DNA of 60,658 nt from a virus, in IMG/VR virus record IMGVR_UViG_3300042868_014229, positions 1-60,658 of that record. One strand, 5' to 3'. Under the pieces are notes generated by a model. The model worked only from the letters and a program-made list of their open reading frames with translations. It was not told the origin of the DNA and did not search any database. This document shows, in pieces, positions 32,996-41,690 of this stretch (the first letter of the stretch is position 1; each line of letters starts with the position of its first letter). The position numbers and the translations under genes were made by a program.

Positions 32996-33490
32996 TTATT
33001 TTCCGTCTCCGTATGATTCGGTTAGAATCTTTGCCCTAACTTTCATTATTGCTTCACCTAACCAATTTGTCCCTTTCCAAGTTGCTTTGTCCCAAGCCAA
33101 TGGATTTGTTTCATGAAGACCAATTCCCCAGATAGTATCTTCTGGACTTGCTTCGACAATCTCTTTATCTCCAGTTGCCATAAGTTCTTTAAGCATTTTT
33201 GGGTTCTGAGTGAACTTTGCATAGTTTGCATCGTAAACATAATCTCTACAATATGTTTCCCATTTAACCTTGTTGAAACCTTTTACCTTTTTACCCATAG
33301 CTTTTTGTAAAGCTGGGCTCTTCTCAAGCATTATCTCTCTAAGTGAATCATAATCACCAAATAGTAACGCTTTTTTTGCCATCATATATTGTTCAGCGGT
33401 GTTGTACTCAACCCCATCTATCACGAAGACAGATGGGCACCATTGGCTATAAGTACCACCCCAAAACAATATGAAATCTGATTTTGCCAT
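32996..33490 (-). CDS. NADAR (YbiA-like) ADP-ribose glycosidase
   Basis: 164 residues: FWGGTYSQWCPSVFVIDGVEYNTAEQYMM and KAMGKKVKGFN, and IWGIGLHETNPLAWDKATWKGTNWLG are the NADAR signatures (shown in parts). The family cleaves N-glycosidic bonds of ADP-riboside-type compounds, and some members strip ADP-ribose from guanine in DNA, opposing DarT-type toxins. Here it likely protects phage DNA or recycles ADP-ribose. Directly upstream of the macrodomain gene. Confidence 0.85.
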   Translation of the reverse strand: MAKSDFILFWGGTYSQWCPSVFVIDGVEYNTAEQYMMAKKALLFGDYDSLREIMLEKSPALQKAMGKKVKGFNKVKWETYCRDYVYDANYAKFTQNPKMLKELMATGDKEIVEASPEDTIWGIGLHETNPLAWDKATWKGTNWLGEAIMKVRAKILTESYGDGK

Positions 33491-33495
33491 TGTTT

Positions 33496-34107
33496 TTAAA
33501 TTAAATCTTTTGCATGTGACATGCTTATTTTATCATAAACTCCTGAACATAAGCTATACACGTATAACCAAAGTCTTCGGAATGGGTTGTTCAATAACGT
33601 TGCTGTCAAAGATAACGGCCAATATGAAATCCATGCGATGATAGAAGCTTTGTTATCAGTACCATTAGGCATAATTTTAACTACTATATCTTTCATATTT
33701 TTAACTTGGTTACTATATACGTTGAATCCAAAATTTCTAAGGAAATCACATATTCCACGTAAATGAATTTCATCTTTTTCGTCAAATTTTTTATTTTGGT
33801 CCAAATATTCAGCTCGTTTTGTTTTGAACAAATTAACTTTTTTCTTAACAAATTCATTCCATTTAAGTATCGACCAACCCATACCTAATATAACGTAACC
33901 TAGCGAAAAGTAAACGGTTGTAGCAATGTTTGTCGATACAAAACCCCAAATATCTTTCCCATAGTTCCACAATAAAAGTGCTAACACAAATGATACAATA
34001 CCACTGGCCCAACCTTCTTCTTCATTCTCTAACGATACCATTATCGCTATTGCTCCTACGATACTAACTCCTAGTATAACGTAGATGTTGCTTAAAAATT
34101 CTAACAT
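33496..34107 (-). CDS. Multi-span membrane protein, 203 aa
   Basis: Three to four hydrophobic segments (residues 6-24, 34-50, 60-80, and a weaker one near 155-170). No family recognised. It sits between nadV and NADAR, so a role in the same pathway (for example uptake of a precursor) is possible but unsupported. Confidence 0.55.
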   Translation of the reverse strand: MLEFLSNIYVILGVSIVGAIAIMVSLENEEEGWASGIVSFVLALLLWNYGKDIWGFVSTNIATTVYFSLGYVILGMGWSILKWNEFVKKKVNLFKTKRAEYLDQNKKFDEKDEIHLRGICDFLRNFGFNVYSNQVKNMKDIVVKIMPNGTDNKASIIAWISYWPLSLTATLLNNPFRRLWLYVYSLCSGVYDKISMSHAKDLI

Positions 34108-34119
34108 AATTTATATTTT

Positions 34120-35685
34120 TTAGTTTGTTATTTTTGCTCTTTCTCTTATTTCTTCAAAGGTCCAATCTTTAAGGATTTCACCATTTCTAAACACCTCAAC
34201 CAATTCATCTTGTACGGTGTCGAAATCGGCATCCATTGATGTAACTGTTCTGTATGTACCATCTTCATTCTTAACCAATTTAAGCTTTCCTTGCTTAGAT
34301 TTTTTGAATGATTTACTCAATCCACCGAACTCGTCCATTTCTGTTGGAGATTTAACGATGTTTTTTTCTTCACCATTCACAATAGCGTAACATGCTTTGG
34401 TTGCAAAGTTTTGTGTATCACGATTGATGTCTGCTTGAAGCAATTTACCACCCATACCCAACGCTAAGTTCTCTGGAGATATTTTCTCAGCTTCTAACAT
34501 TGCATAGATTTCTTGGATTGATTCGAAATTCACACCATCACCTTGAATTACTCTTACTTGTGGTGGCAATACTTTGTAACCTTTGTCATTGGTGGTAAAA
34601 CCAAATTTATCGAAAAGGATACTGAAGATTTCTTTTAACGTGTTGATTACGTGACCAGAATCTGGACGAATAACAAGTTGATTTCCTGGTTCTGCAGGTC
34701 TAGACAATACTAAATCTCTCAATTCAGTTCCCCAGTATTCAGAACATGCTCTGAAGATATTAAATGAATCTGATACACAAGCTACCAATCCAGTTGGATA
34801 TGTAGTTAATACTCGTTTCATCAACTCTAACTCTCCTTCTTCACCTTTAAGTGTCATGATTGAATGTTCAGTTGCTGGAATAGATAAACCATATACAGTA
34901 TCCGTATTGTAAAGGTCCGTAATCAATTTAGATGCTACTACAGTATCTGAACCTCTAAAGTTAACCAAGTGAGCAGAACCACCTATTCTAGCTGATTGTA
35001 CGCTTGATACACCACGGAAACCGAAATCATTCAATACGAAGTCAACCAAGAAATCAATTAACCCAGCATCGTATGATGTAGAGTTTTTAAATGCTTTGGT
35101 AACAACTTTTCTTACTTCTCTAGAAAGAGTAGCAACAGTGATAGGATACCAAACTTGTAATAAGATTGATTCTAAGAAATTTGTTAACCATGCACACTCA
35201 GGGTCAAGGCTTTCAATAACGAATAATACGTTTTTGGTTCCAACAACAGTTCCTTCTGGAACAGCTTTGATACTGATAGGTAATTTACCATCGTATTTGT
35301 CAACGATGTAATCAAATTTACTTCTATCGAATACATCATCACGACCAAAGATACCATGTTTGGTTCCAAGCATTCTATGTGCTTCAGCTACTTCTTCACG
35401 TGTAATTGCAATACCTTCTAAGTATTCTTTAAGGAATATTTGTAAACCGTAGAATACAGTTTCTGAGAATTTACCACCACGAGATTCCATATAAGAAACC
35501 ATCTTGGTCATTTCACTACCATAGAATTTGTGGTGTGAGTATTTGTAACCATCTGAACATAAGATAAGGTTATCTGGTTTTCCAATTACCTTGTTAAGGT
35601 ATTTTTGTACTTCTTTCATTTTGCTCCAATCTTTATTTTCGATTGCAGCGTTAATTTGTTCGAGTAATACTTTTTTCAATTTCAT
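34120..35685 (-). CDS. nadV: Nicotinamide phosphoribosyltransferase (Nampt)
   Basis: 521 residues. NLILCSDGYKYSHHKFYGSEM, VSYMESRGG, FGFRGVSSVQSARIGGSAHLVNF, PATEHSIM, and VIRPDSGHVINT / GDGVNFESIQEI fit bacterial and phage NadV. It makes NMN from nicotinamide and PRPP. With the NMN adenylyltransferase 616 nt upstream it forms a complete two-step nicotinamide-to-NAD+ route, the arrangement described as a phage NAD+ reconstitution pathway (Nampt plus NMNAT, NARP2) that counters NAD+-depleting defences. Confidence 0.95.
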   Translation of the reverse strand: MKLKKVLLEQINAAIENKDWSKMKEVQKYLNKVIGKPDNLILCSDGYKYSHHKFYGSEMTKMVSYMESRGGKFSETVFYGLQIFLKEYLEGIAITREEVAEAHRMLGTKHGIFGRDDVFDRSKFDYIVDKYDGKLPISIKAVPEGTVVGTKNVLFVIESLDPECAWLTNFLESILLQVWYPITVATLSREVRKVVTKAFKNSTSYDAGLIDFLVDFVLNDFGFRGVSSVQSARIGGSAHLVNFRGSDTVVASKLITDLYNTDTVYGLSIPATEHSIMTLKGEEGELELMKRVLTTYPTGLVACVSDSFNIFRACSEYWGTELRDLVLSRPAEPGNQLVIRPDSGHVINTLKEIFSILFDKFGFTTNDKGYKVLPPQVRVIQGDGVNFESIQEIYAMLEAEKISPENLALGMGGKLLQADINRDTQNFATKACYAIVNGEEKNIVKSPTEMDEFGGLSKSFKKSKQGKLKLVKNEDGTYRTVTSMDADFDTVQDELVEVFRNGEILKDWTFEEIRERAKITN

Positions 35686-35690
35686 AATTT

Positions 35691-36305
35691 CTATTTTATT
35701 TTAACTTTTTCAAAATCTACAGTGGCGGTAAAAGAAAATTCATTACCATATCTGTTTTTAATTACTTTGATAATCATATTTGGTTTTTTTAACCAAAAAC
35801 AAAGTTTATACTTTAAAGTATTTAATTGTTTAGTCGATAATTCATTATCTCTTAATCTTGTTATTGTGATTATCATATCACTTTTATACATTATTTGCTT
35901 TTCAACAGCATCGTAACCATCATTAAGTACTCTTGTTGGTCTAGCTGATGTAATTAAAATACTATTGTTTTGTTTAGCAATTTCAATCAACAAATCAAAT
36001 TCCTCAGTAGTTCTATAAACATCTGCAATGATAACATCATATTTATTTTCTTCATGACCTTTAAAACTAGCAAATTTTTTGACTGTTAAAACCTTTTCCT
36101 CAGAAATATTTGATACTCCAATAGTTTTACGTAGTTTTCTAAGTATATTTTTATTCGTATCTTCAAAAGTCAAATATAAAACACTTTTACCTGCTAAATA
36201 ATACTCACCAGCAATTATAGAAAGCAACGTTGTTGTACCACTACCAAAACTACCACCAAGTGTATAAACACCTGTCTTTAAACCTAATTTTTCTACTAAT
36301 TTCAT
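35691..36305 (-). CDS. RecA/DnaB-like P-loop protein with altered Walker A
   Basis: 204 residues resembling the ATPase core of DnaB or RadA: GVYTLGGSFGSGTTTLLSIIA at the Walker A site, SVLYLTFEDTNKNILRK, and Walker B YDVIIADVYR. The invariant Walker A Lys is Thr here (GSGTTT), and the N-terminal helicase domain is missing. It may bind nucleotide without hydrolysis, or be a regulatory homologue. Overlaps the NMNAT-Nudix gene by 4 nt. Confidence 0.7.
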   Translation of the reverse strand: MKLVEKLGLKTGVYTLGGSFGSGTTTLLSIIAGEYYLAGKSVLYLTFEDTNKNILRKLRKTIGVSNISEEKVLTVKKFASFKGHEENKYDVIIADVYRTTEEFDLLIEIAKQNNSILITSARPTRVLNDGYDAVEKQIMYKSDMIITITRLRDNELSTKQLNTLKYKLCFWLKKPNMIIKVIKNRYGNEFSFTATVDFEKVKIK

Positions 36306-37297
36306 AGTTCTTTTTTTACAATTAATTTATCACTTACCGCTTTTCTTAAAAACGTTTCCATTAGTTTTATGTGTTCTGGTACAATTTTATCTTCCAAATG
36401 AAATTCAAAATTAACCTTTGGTACGTGACCACTACCTTGACTTGCTTCTGTGGTTACATCAAACAAATCAGTTAGATTAAACCAACGAACTTCAGCAATG
36501 TCGTCAGAAGCTTCTGGTCTACCCATTTGGTCCCATGTATACGCTAAAAACAATGTAGTCATAATACCAGATTCTTCTCTAGCATATCGCCAGTCTTCAA
36601 CAGCTTGACTACAAACGTAATGCATCTTCAATGCTGATAATTTGGTTTCTTCATATAATTCTCTACGAGCAGCCATTTCCCAATCAACATCGGTACGGTC
36701 TACAAATCCACCAACAAATCTAAAAAGGGTTTCTGCAGGTTTTCTAGCCAAAAGTATTTGGCCATTGTCATTAGCAACTACAACATCAACTGTTGGATAC
36801 GTTACTGGTCTTTGTTTGTTAACACCATAAATAACACCTGCTCTGAAAGACTCATTTGAAATTACTTGTTCAGCCGCTATTCTTCTAATATCAGTTGCAT
36901 TATGTTGACCAACAATTGGAAATTCTTCAACAACATATTTACCATGATAATGAGGAATGAATGAATCACGACTACCATATATCAATACTGATTTATCTGG
37001 GAAAATTGCTCTGATATTATTATCAACGTTGGTTGACCATTTATTATCGCTTCTATTATCTTCTAATGGTAATACGGTTAGATTAGGGTAGTAATGTTGA
37101 ATCATTTCTTTTCTAGTAGAAAAATCCAACGGATTTCTTTTTGTATTTTGTATTCTAGGTATCCCTAAAAACACAATTACGTTAGGATGTTTTTTACTTA
37201 CGTGGTCAAATAAAGCTTTGTGACCAGCATGTAAATATGGTGTTTGAACTCTTGCGATTATTACACCTACTGTAGAAATATCTTCTAATTTTTTCAT
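36302..37297 (-). CDS. nadM: Bifunctional NMN adenylyltransferase-Nudix hydrolase
   Basis: N-terminal nucleotidyltransferase: GVIIARVQTPYLHAGHKALFD (HxGH motif) and FSTRKEMIQ, making NAD+ from NMN and ATP. C-terminal Nudix: FVGGFVDRTDVDWEMAARRE followed by LYEETKL, similar to the two-domain NadM-Nudix of some phages and cyanobacteria, where it cleaves ADP-ribose. The open frame extends to 37339, but a promoter -7 box is at 37317-37324, so the Met at 37297 (MKKLEDISTV) is taken (331 aa). It heads the NAD+ operon. Confidence 0.92.
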   Translation of the reverse strand: MKKLEDISTVGVIIARVQTPYLHAGHKALFDHVSKKHPNVIVFLGIPRIQNTKRNPLDFSTRKEMIQHYYPNLTVLPLEDNRSDNKWSTNVDNNIRAIFPDKSVLIYGSRDSFIPHYHGKYVVEEFPIVGQHNATDIRRIAAEQVISNESFRAGVIYGVNKQRPVTYPTVDVVVANDNGQILLARKPAETLFRFVGGFVDRTDVDWEMAARRELYEETKLSALKMHYVCSQAVEDWRYAREESGIMTTLFLAYTWDQMGRPEASDDIAEVRWFNLTDLFDVTTEASQGSGHVPKVNFEFHLEDKIVPEHIKLMETFLRKAVSDKLIVKKEL

Positions 37298-37316
37298 TGT
37301 ATATGATTTTATAGTG

Positions 37317-37324
37317 CAAATGTA
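37317..37324 (-). promoter_or_regulatory. Promoter -7 box; decides start of nadM
   Basis: TACATTTG, 20 nt above the start at 37297. The region above is AT-rich and overlaps a terminator, so no clear -33 box can be called. Confidence 0.5.
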
Positions 37325-37330
37325 CATAAA

Positions 37331-37361
37331 AAAACCCAATAAAAAAATATTATTGGGTTTT
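37331..37361 (-). terminator. Intrinsic terminator
   Basis: 11-bp stem AAAACCCAATA/TATTGGGTTTT with 9-nt loop and T run, after the AAA+ gene at 37370. Bidirectional. Confidence 0.85.
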
Positions 37362-37369
37362 TTTTGATT

Positions 37370-38701
37370 TTATTTTGTAAAACCTAATGTACTCTTTTCT
37401 TTTTCGACTTGACTAGAGTAGAATCCTTTGTAAGATTCTTCGATTAACTTCACAGTATCAGCTATTGTCCAATCATCATCACCCTCAGACATTTCTCTTA
37501 GGTTTTCTGCTAAGTTAGCAATGAAAGCACCAGTTACTTTGGCTTTTTTACCAGCAACCGTTCCAGTTAATGTATCATACACTTCTTGTATTTGCCATTT
37601 TTCATCCAAGTGGATATTACATACCTTAACAATTTGTTCATCGTTTAAGAAACTGTAATCTAAAGTGAAATTGAAACGACCTGGACGTTCTGCTGCTTTA
37701 TCTACAAGACCTTTATCATTGGTTGAAGCTAACAAGCTGATTTTTCTTTTCTTAACACCATCAAAGAATCCTAAGAATTGACCTAACAAACTTGTGTAGT
37801 GACCATGTTCACGATTACCCAAGAACAAATCAATATCATCCATGATGATTACACCATTCTCGAAAATCTCACATGCTTCCATGATGCTGGTTAAATCATC
37901 AGTAGTTCTAAACTCTGGAATAACAAATGTTACGTTAGGTAAAAGTCTTCTAGCGATATCTCTAATGCTTTCTGTTTTACCAGTTCCAGGTTCACCATTC
38001 AATAGGTATCTCATGTGTCCACCTCTACCAACGATTCTTACGAATTGGTCAACAAATCTATGTTGAGTTTCGTTAAGGATAAGTTCATTTTTAGATTCTT
38101 CCATATTGATAATTTCAATACCTTTGAAAGAACCTTCTCTCATTTTAACCTTGATACATTTACCTTTGTATTCTGAGTTATTAAATGATAAGTTTTTCAT
38201 TGTTTTAAATAAATCCTCAAAAGCACCACTATTGATACCTTTCTTTGACGAAATATGTAATTGAGTGTTCAACTCACCACGACCATCGATATACATAATC
38301 GTTTGGAAAATGTATTCATTTTCATCTGCAGCGAATTTAGTGTTGTACCAGAATGAACTTCTATTATCAAAAGTTCCACCAAAAGATAATCTTCCGATGT
38401 TATCTACACCACCATAAGCAGTTACACTAATCCCTTCATGTTTACCTCTGTAAACATCATGTAGATAACCATTGATAATTGCCAATTCAACGAAGCTAAT
38501 ATCTTCAGTTACAGAATTTGATAGATACTCTTCTTCTTCTAATAAGTCATCATCTTCATCGTCCATCATGTCTTCAAATCTAATTGTTGGAAGTTCTAAA
38601 TACCCTTCGCTTGTTCTTCCTAATCTTACGTTACGTGTGTTTCCTTTTGCCATTGCTTCTTTTGCTTGTGTTAATAATTTAAAAAATTTGTCTTTTTCCA
38701 T
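37370..38701 (-). CDS. AAA+ ATPase, 443 aa
   Basis: N-terminal domain of about 200 residues with an acidic DDEDDDLLEEEEYL patch. AAA+ core: LNGEPGTGKTESIRD (Walker A), GVIIMDDIDLFLGNREHG (Walker B), LLASTNDKGL (sensor 1) and AAERPGRFNFTLDY (arginine finger). The core resembles the one at 5307-6347 and AAA+ unfoldase-like enzymes. Its target is unknown. Confidence 0.82.
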   Translation of the reverse strand: MEKDKFFKLLTQAKEAMAKGNTRNVRLGRTSEGYLELPTIRFEDMMDDEDDDLLEEEEYLSNSVTEDISFVELAIINGYLHDVYRGKHEGISVTAYGGVDNIGRLSFGGTFDNRSSFWYNTKFAADENEYIFQTIMYIDGRGELNTQLHISSKKGINSGAFEDLFKTMKNLSFNNSEYKGKCIKVKMREGSFKGIEIINMEESKNELILNETQHRFVDQFVRIVGRGGHMRYLLNGEPGTGKTESIRDIARRLLPNVTFVIPEFRTTDDLTSIMEACEIFENGVIIMDDIDLFLGNREHGHYTSLLGQFLGFFDGVKKRKISLLASTNDKGLVDKAAERPGRFNFTLDYSFLNDEQIVKVCNIHLDEKWQIQEVYDTLTGTVAGKKAKVTGAFIANLAENLREMSEGDDDWTIADTVKLIEESYKGFYSSQVEKEKSTLGFTK

Positions 38702-38703
38702 TT

Positions 38704-39348
38704 TTATTCTCTTGTGGTTTTTTCTACCTTGATATGTGATAATTTTTCAATCACTTCAGTATAGCTTATTGGTCGATAGTCGTGTAACATACAACCAGCA
38801 TCTATAACTCTTCTCTCATCATAAAAAGATGCTTCTTCTCCATGATGTAAATTGCCATGGCAATGTCCGTGAATCATGTAACTACCGTGATGTTTTTTAT
38901 TCCATGAATAAATTGGGTAGTGCATACAACAAAACAATGTCTCAACTTTTATTTTGGCTCCAATATGTATATCAGAATCCACATTATGTGTTATTCTTAC
39001 TTCTAAGTAATCTTGAACACTTTCAAGTTTAGGCAACTTCTTAATTTCTTCAATCTTGTCATGGTTACCCATAATAAAATGAATATGACCGTTTAGACGT
39101 TTCAACATATCTTCAACATATTGTTTGTCTTCTCTTCTTGCGAAACTTAAGTCACCCAAATAAATAACAATATCATCTGGGTTGACCGTTTCATTCCAAC
39201 GCTGCTCAATCACTTGATGCATTTGATGCACGTCATCAAATGGACGATTATCAAACTTTAGCACGTTGTTATGGAATAAATGAAAATCAGACGTAAAATA
39301 TACGTTAATTTCTTTTTTCCCTTGCGTTAAATCAACATTTAATCTCAT
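38704..39348 (-). CDS. Calcineurin-like metallophosphoesterase, 214 aa
   Basis: YFTSDFHLFHNN (DxH), IVIYLGDLSFA (GD), HFIMGNHDK (GNHD), CCMHYPIYSW and MIHGHCHGNL (GHxH). Close to small phage and bacterial phosphoesterases of about 200 aa. Third such enzyme in the window; substrate unknown. Confidence 0.85.
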   Translation of the reverse strand: MRLNVDLTQGKKEINVYFTSDFHLFHNNVLKFDNRPFDDVHQMHQVIEQRWNETVNPDDIVIYLGDLSFARREDKQYVEDMLKRLNGHIHFIMGNHDKIEEIKKLPKLESVQDYLEVRITHNVDSDIHIGAKIKVETLFCCMHYPIYSWNKKHHGSYMIHGHCHGNLHHGEEASFYDERRVIDAGCMLHDYRPISYTEVIEKLSHIKVEKTTRE

Positions 39349-39349
39349 T

Positions 39350-39859
39350 TTAATACCCTTGGGCCTCCATTTTAGCTTTTAAAGCAGCCAATGCACTATT
39401 TGCATCTCCCAACTTGAAAGAAGCTGATTTAGTTCCTTGTGTTTTTTCTTTTAATTTAAAAGCTTTAGCTTTAACATCATCATTGATGTAATTACTTTGA
39501 GTTGCTCTATCAATAAAATCAGTTCTTTTAACACCACTTAGTAACCAATTGATGTGTTTGTCTTTATTGAATGATTTAGCAATTACCCAATCAGTAAAAA
39601 CACTTAAAGATTCTGCAGATAAAAAAGTGTTTGTATCTTTACTGGTAAAACCAGCTTCCGCAACATCTTTATTAGCTTCGGTGTTTAAAACCAATTCTTT
39701 TCTACTCAAAGCACACTTAAATGTACCTTCAGGTGTGATTTCAACTTTAAGTCTTTTAGTGGTTGGAAAATAGCTTCTTACCATATGGTTAAGAAAATTC
39801 TTTGCTTTTGGGTTTACCAACATCGCTTCTAAACTTGTGATGATTTCTTCGTTTGTCAT
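39350..39859 (-). CDS. Hypothetical protein, 169 aa
   Basis: 169 residues. Mostly helical with a short beta part (LKVEITPEGTFKCALSRKEL). No family recognised. It lies 1 nt from the phosphoesterase gene. Confidence 0.6.
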   Translation of the reverse strand: MTNEEIITSLEAMLVNPKAKNFLNHMVRSYFPTTKRLKVEITPEGTFKCALSRKELVLNTEANKDVAEAGFTSKDTNTFLSAESLSVFTDWVIAKSFNKDKHINWLLSGVKRTDFIDRATQSNYINDDVKAKAFKLKEKTQGTKSASFKLGDANSALAALKAKMEAQGY

Positions 39860-39864
39860 TTTTT

Positions 39865-40242
39865 TTATTTTAAAATTATGTAATTAAATACTATGAATAT
39901 TTGAAGGTAATGTAACCATTGGTCAAATCCAATCGTAACAAAAAATTCGTGACTCTTCTTTGCTTGATAATATTTGCTAGTAATACGGCTAGTAATATAA
40001 TCAGTAATAAAATGCATTACAAATATTGCTACTCCAGCCCCTAAATATTGCCATGATGTTGCATGTATGCCCACTATCAAAAATAATAACCACCATGCAA
40101 CTATAGTTGTTACTGTATAAATTGTAACGTGCATACCTAAATAGTAATTACTAGTGCTTTTTCTCAACGCCATGTGCTCCGTTTGTAAAACGAAATCAGC
40201 CAGCCAATGCACCAACAAAAAATATAAAACAATTATACTCAT
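39865..40242 (-). CDS. DUF3307-like membrane protein
   Basis: Four to five membrane spans. VHWLADFVLQTEHMALRKS and FVMHFITDYITSRI, then FDQWLHYLQI match the DUF3307 pattern. Function of the family is unknown. Shares one nucleotide with the YqeY-like gene. Confidence 0.7.
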   Translation of the reverse strand: MSIIVLYFLLVHWLADFVLQTEHMALRKSTSNYYLGMHVTIYTVTTIVAWWLLFLIVGIHATSWQYLGAGVAIFVMHFITDYITSRITSKYYQAKKSHEFFVTIGFDQWLHYLQIFIVFNYIILK

Positions 40243-40631
40243 TATACTTCTGCTACTATTGATGAAACTAATTTGTTATCAGCTAACCCCTTATGTTCTT
40301 TATTGAATTGTCCCATGATTTGACCAGCGTTTGTTAAACCAGAATCTTTATAACCTTTAACAATAGTTCTGATTTGTTCTTCAGTCATAAGACTTGGTAA
40401 ATAAGGGTCCATGTATGATAACTCCACCAAGGATTGTGGGTCGTTGGTTAGTTTAAGTGCTTTTTCCATCTTACGTAAGATAATCAAAACTGTTCCATCA
40501 GTTGTTACAGTTCCTCTACCTTCTTCGTTTTGGATTTCACTTTTCAATAGACCTAGAAAGTTTTTTCTTTCCATATCTTTTGCTTTGAATGCTGAAATAA
40601 AATCAGCATTGATTTTTTCTTTTAAATTCAT
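40242..40631 (-). CDS. GatB/YqeY-domain protein
   Basis: 129 residues: NADFISAFKAKDMERKNFLGLLKSE, then LVELSYMDPYLPSLMTEEQI and a C-terminal NAGQIMGQFNKEHKGLADNKLV. YqeY-type proteins share the tRNA-binding tail domain of the GatB amidotransferase and are linked to tRNA or translation. Fits the translation-related set in this window. Precise role unknown. Confidence 0.8.
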   Translation of the reverse strand: MNLKEKINADFISAFKAKDMERKNFLGLLKSEIQNEEGRGTVTTDGTVLIILRKMEKALKLTNDPQSLVELSYMDPYLPSLMTEEQIRTIVKGYKDSGLTNAGQIMGQFNKEHKGLADNKLVSSIVAEV

Positions 40632-40643
40632 TTTTCCTAATTA

Positions 40644-40979
40644 TTATTTGGTTAAAATATAATAGTGATAAAATTCATCACCATCTACTGCGAAATACGC
40701 AAATTTCATTTCATTTTTTTGTATCTTTTCAGATATAGTTAATTTGTCCTTTAGGTATTCACTACTAGCATATCTCACATATTTGTCGTTGCTAGGTTTT
40801 GTTCTTGCTCTTTTGTAATCAGTAATCGCAATTTCTGGATTCATTAAATCCTCTGTTTTGATTTCTGGTTTAACCACAACCTTTGGTTTTTCAACCTCAG
40901 CAACCTTAACTTCTTCTCTTTTTTTAGGTGTTGGCTTCGCTATCGGAGCTTTCTCCACCCTTTTTCTCTCCTGTGACAT
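40644..40979 (-). CDS. Hypothetical protein overlapping folA, 111 aa
   Basis: Lys/Pro/Val-rich N-terminal third (KAPIAKPTPKKREEVKVAEV), then a small domain. Its first 56 nt overlap the end of the DHFR gene in another frame, where DHFR has an extra hydrophilic tail. No family recognised. Confidence 0.5.
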   Translation of the reverse strand: MSQERKRVEKAPIAKPTPKKREEVKVAEVEKPKVVVKPEIKTEDLMNPEIAITDYKRARTKPSNDKYVRYASSEYLKDKLTISEKIQKNEMKFAYFAVDGDEFYHYYILTK

Positions 40980-41481
40980 TGCTTAATTTATCAAATGTTG
41001 TAAATCTAAACTCTATACCATTTTCAATGATATGTTCTGATGTTTCACTCAAAGCCCATTCAGTAAAATCTAATCCTTCTAAATACGTATCACCCTCAAC
41101 TTCACTAAGTATTTGAGTTAAATACAATTTATCAGCATGCTTGAATGTTTCTTTGTATATCTGTGCACCACCGATAATAAATACTTCACCATGTTCCCCA
41201 TCATTCTTAAAAACTCTTATGATAGTTTCCAAATCATTAATTACTGCAGCTCCTTTAGCTTCGTAATGTGGGTCTCTGGTGATAACTATATTTTGTCTGT
41301 TTGGTAGAGGTCTGAACTTCTCAGGAATACTTTCCCAACACTTTCTACCCATTATCACAAAACTACCTTGTGTTATTGCCTTAAAGCTTTTTAAATCGCT
41401 TGGTAAGTTCCATGGCAAATCATTATCTTTACCAATTACTAAATTCTTGCTAGCCGCAGCTATTATACTAATTTTACTCAT
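40924..41481 (-). CDS. folA: Dihydrofolate reductase
   Basis: 185 residues: SIIAAASKNLVIGKDNDLPWNLPSDL, FVIMGRKCWESIP, VFIIGGAQIY. Reduces dihydrofolate for thymidylate and purine synthesis. About 160 residues is normal; here a hydrophilic tail of about 15 residues (GEKKGGESSDSEANT) overlaps the next gene. It supports phage nucleotide synthesis. Confidence 0.93.
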   Translation of the reverse strand: MSKISIIAAASKNLVIGKDNDLPWNLPSDLKSFKAITQGSFVIMGRKCWESIPEKFRPLPNRQNIVITRDPHYEAKGAAVINDLETIIRVFKNDGEHGEVFIIGGAQIYKETFKHADKLYLTQILSEVEGDTYLEGLDFTEWALSETSEHIIENGIEFRFTTFDKLSNVTGEKKGGESSDSEANT

Positions 41482-41654
41482 ACATTTTTCTTTGTTCCTT
41501 CTTCTGTTATTGATACAAGAGTATGCTTGTCATATGTTGCTACATCAAATACTTTAGAATACCCATGGTTGAGCCATCTTTTGTATATTAACTGACCTTT
41601 ACCATTGTAAAGATACAACTCTTGTCCTCGTATTATTTTTTTGAATGTTCCCAT
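41478..41654 (-). CDS. Hypothetical protein, 58 aa
   Basis: 58 residues, basic, beta-rich (GQELYLYNGKGQLIYKRW). Supported by a promoter 4 nt above its start and a 4-nt overlap with folA. Function unknown. Confidence 0.6.
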   Translation of the reverse strand: MGTFKKIIRGQELYLYNGKGQLIYKRWLNHGYSKVFDVATYDKHTLVSITEEGTKKNV

Positions 41655-41658
41655 GATG

Positions 41659-41690
41659 CAAATCTACAACTTAATTTTGGTACTGACAAC
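41659..41690 (-). promoter_or_regulatory. Bacteroidetes-type promoter
   Basis: -7 TAGATTTG (41659-41666) with GTTG at 41687-41690, 20-nt spacer. Drives the 58-aa gene, folA and genes beyond. Confidence 0.5.
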
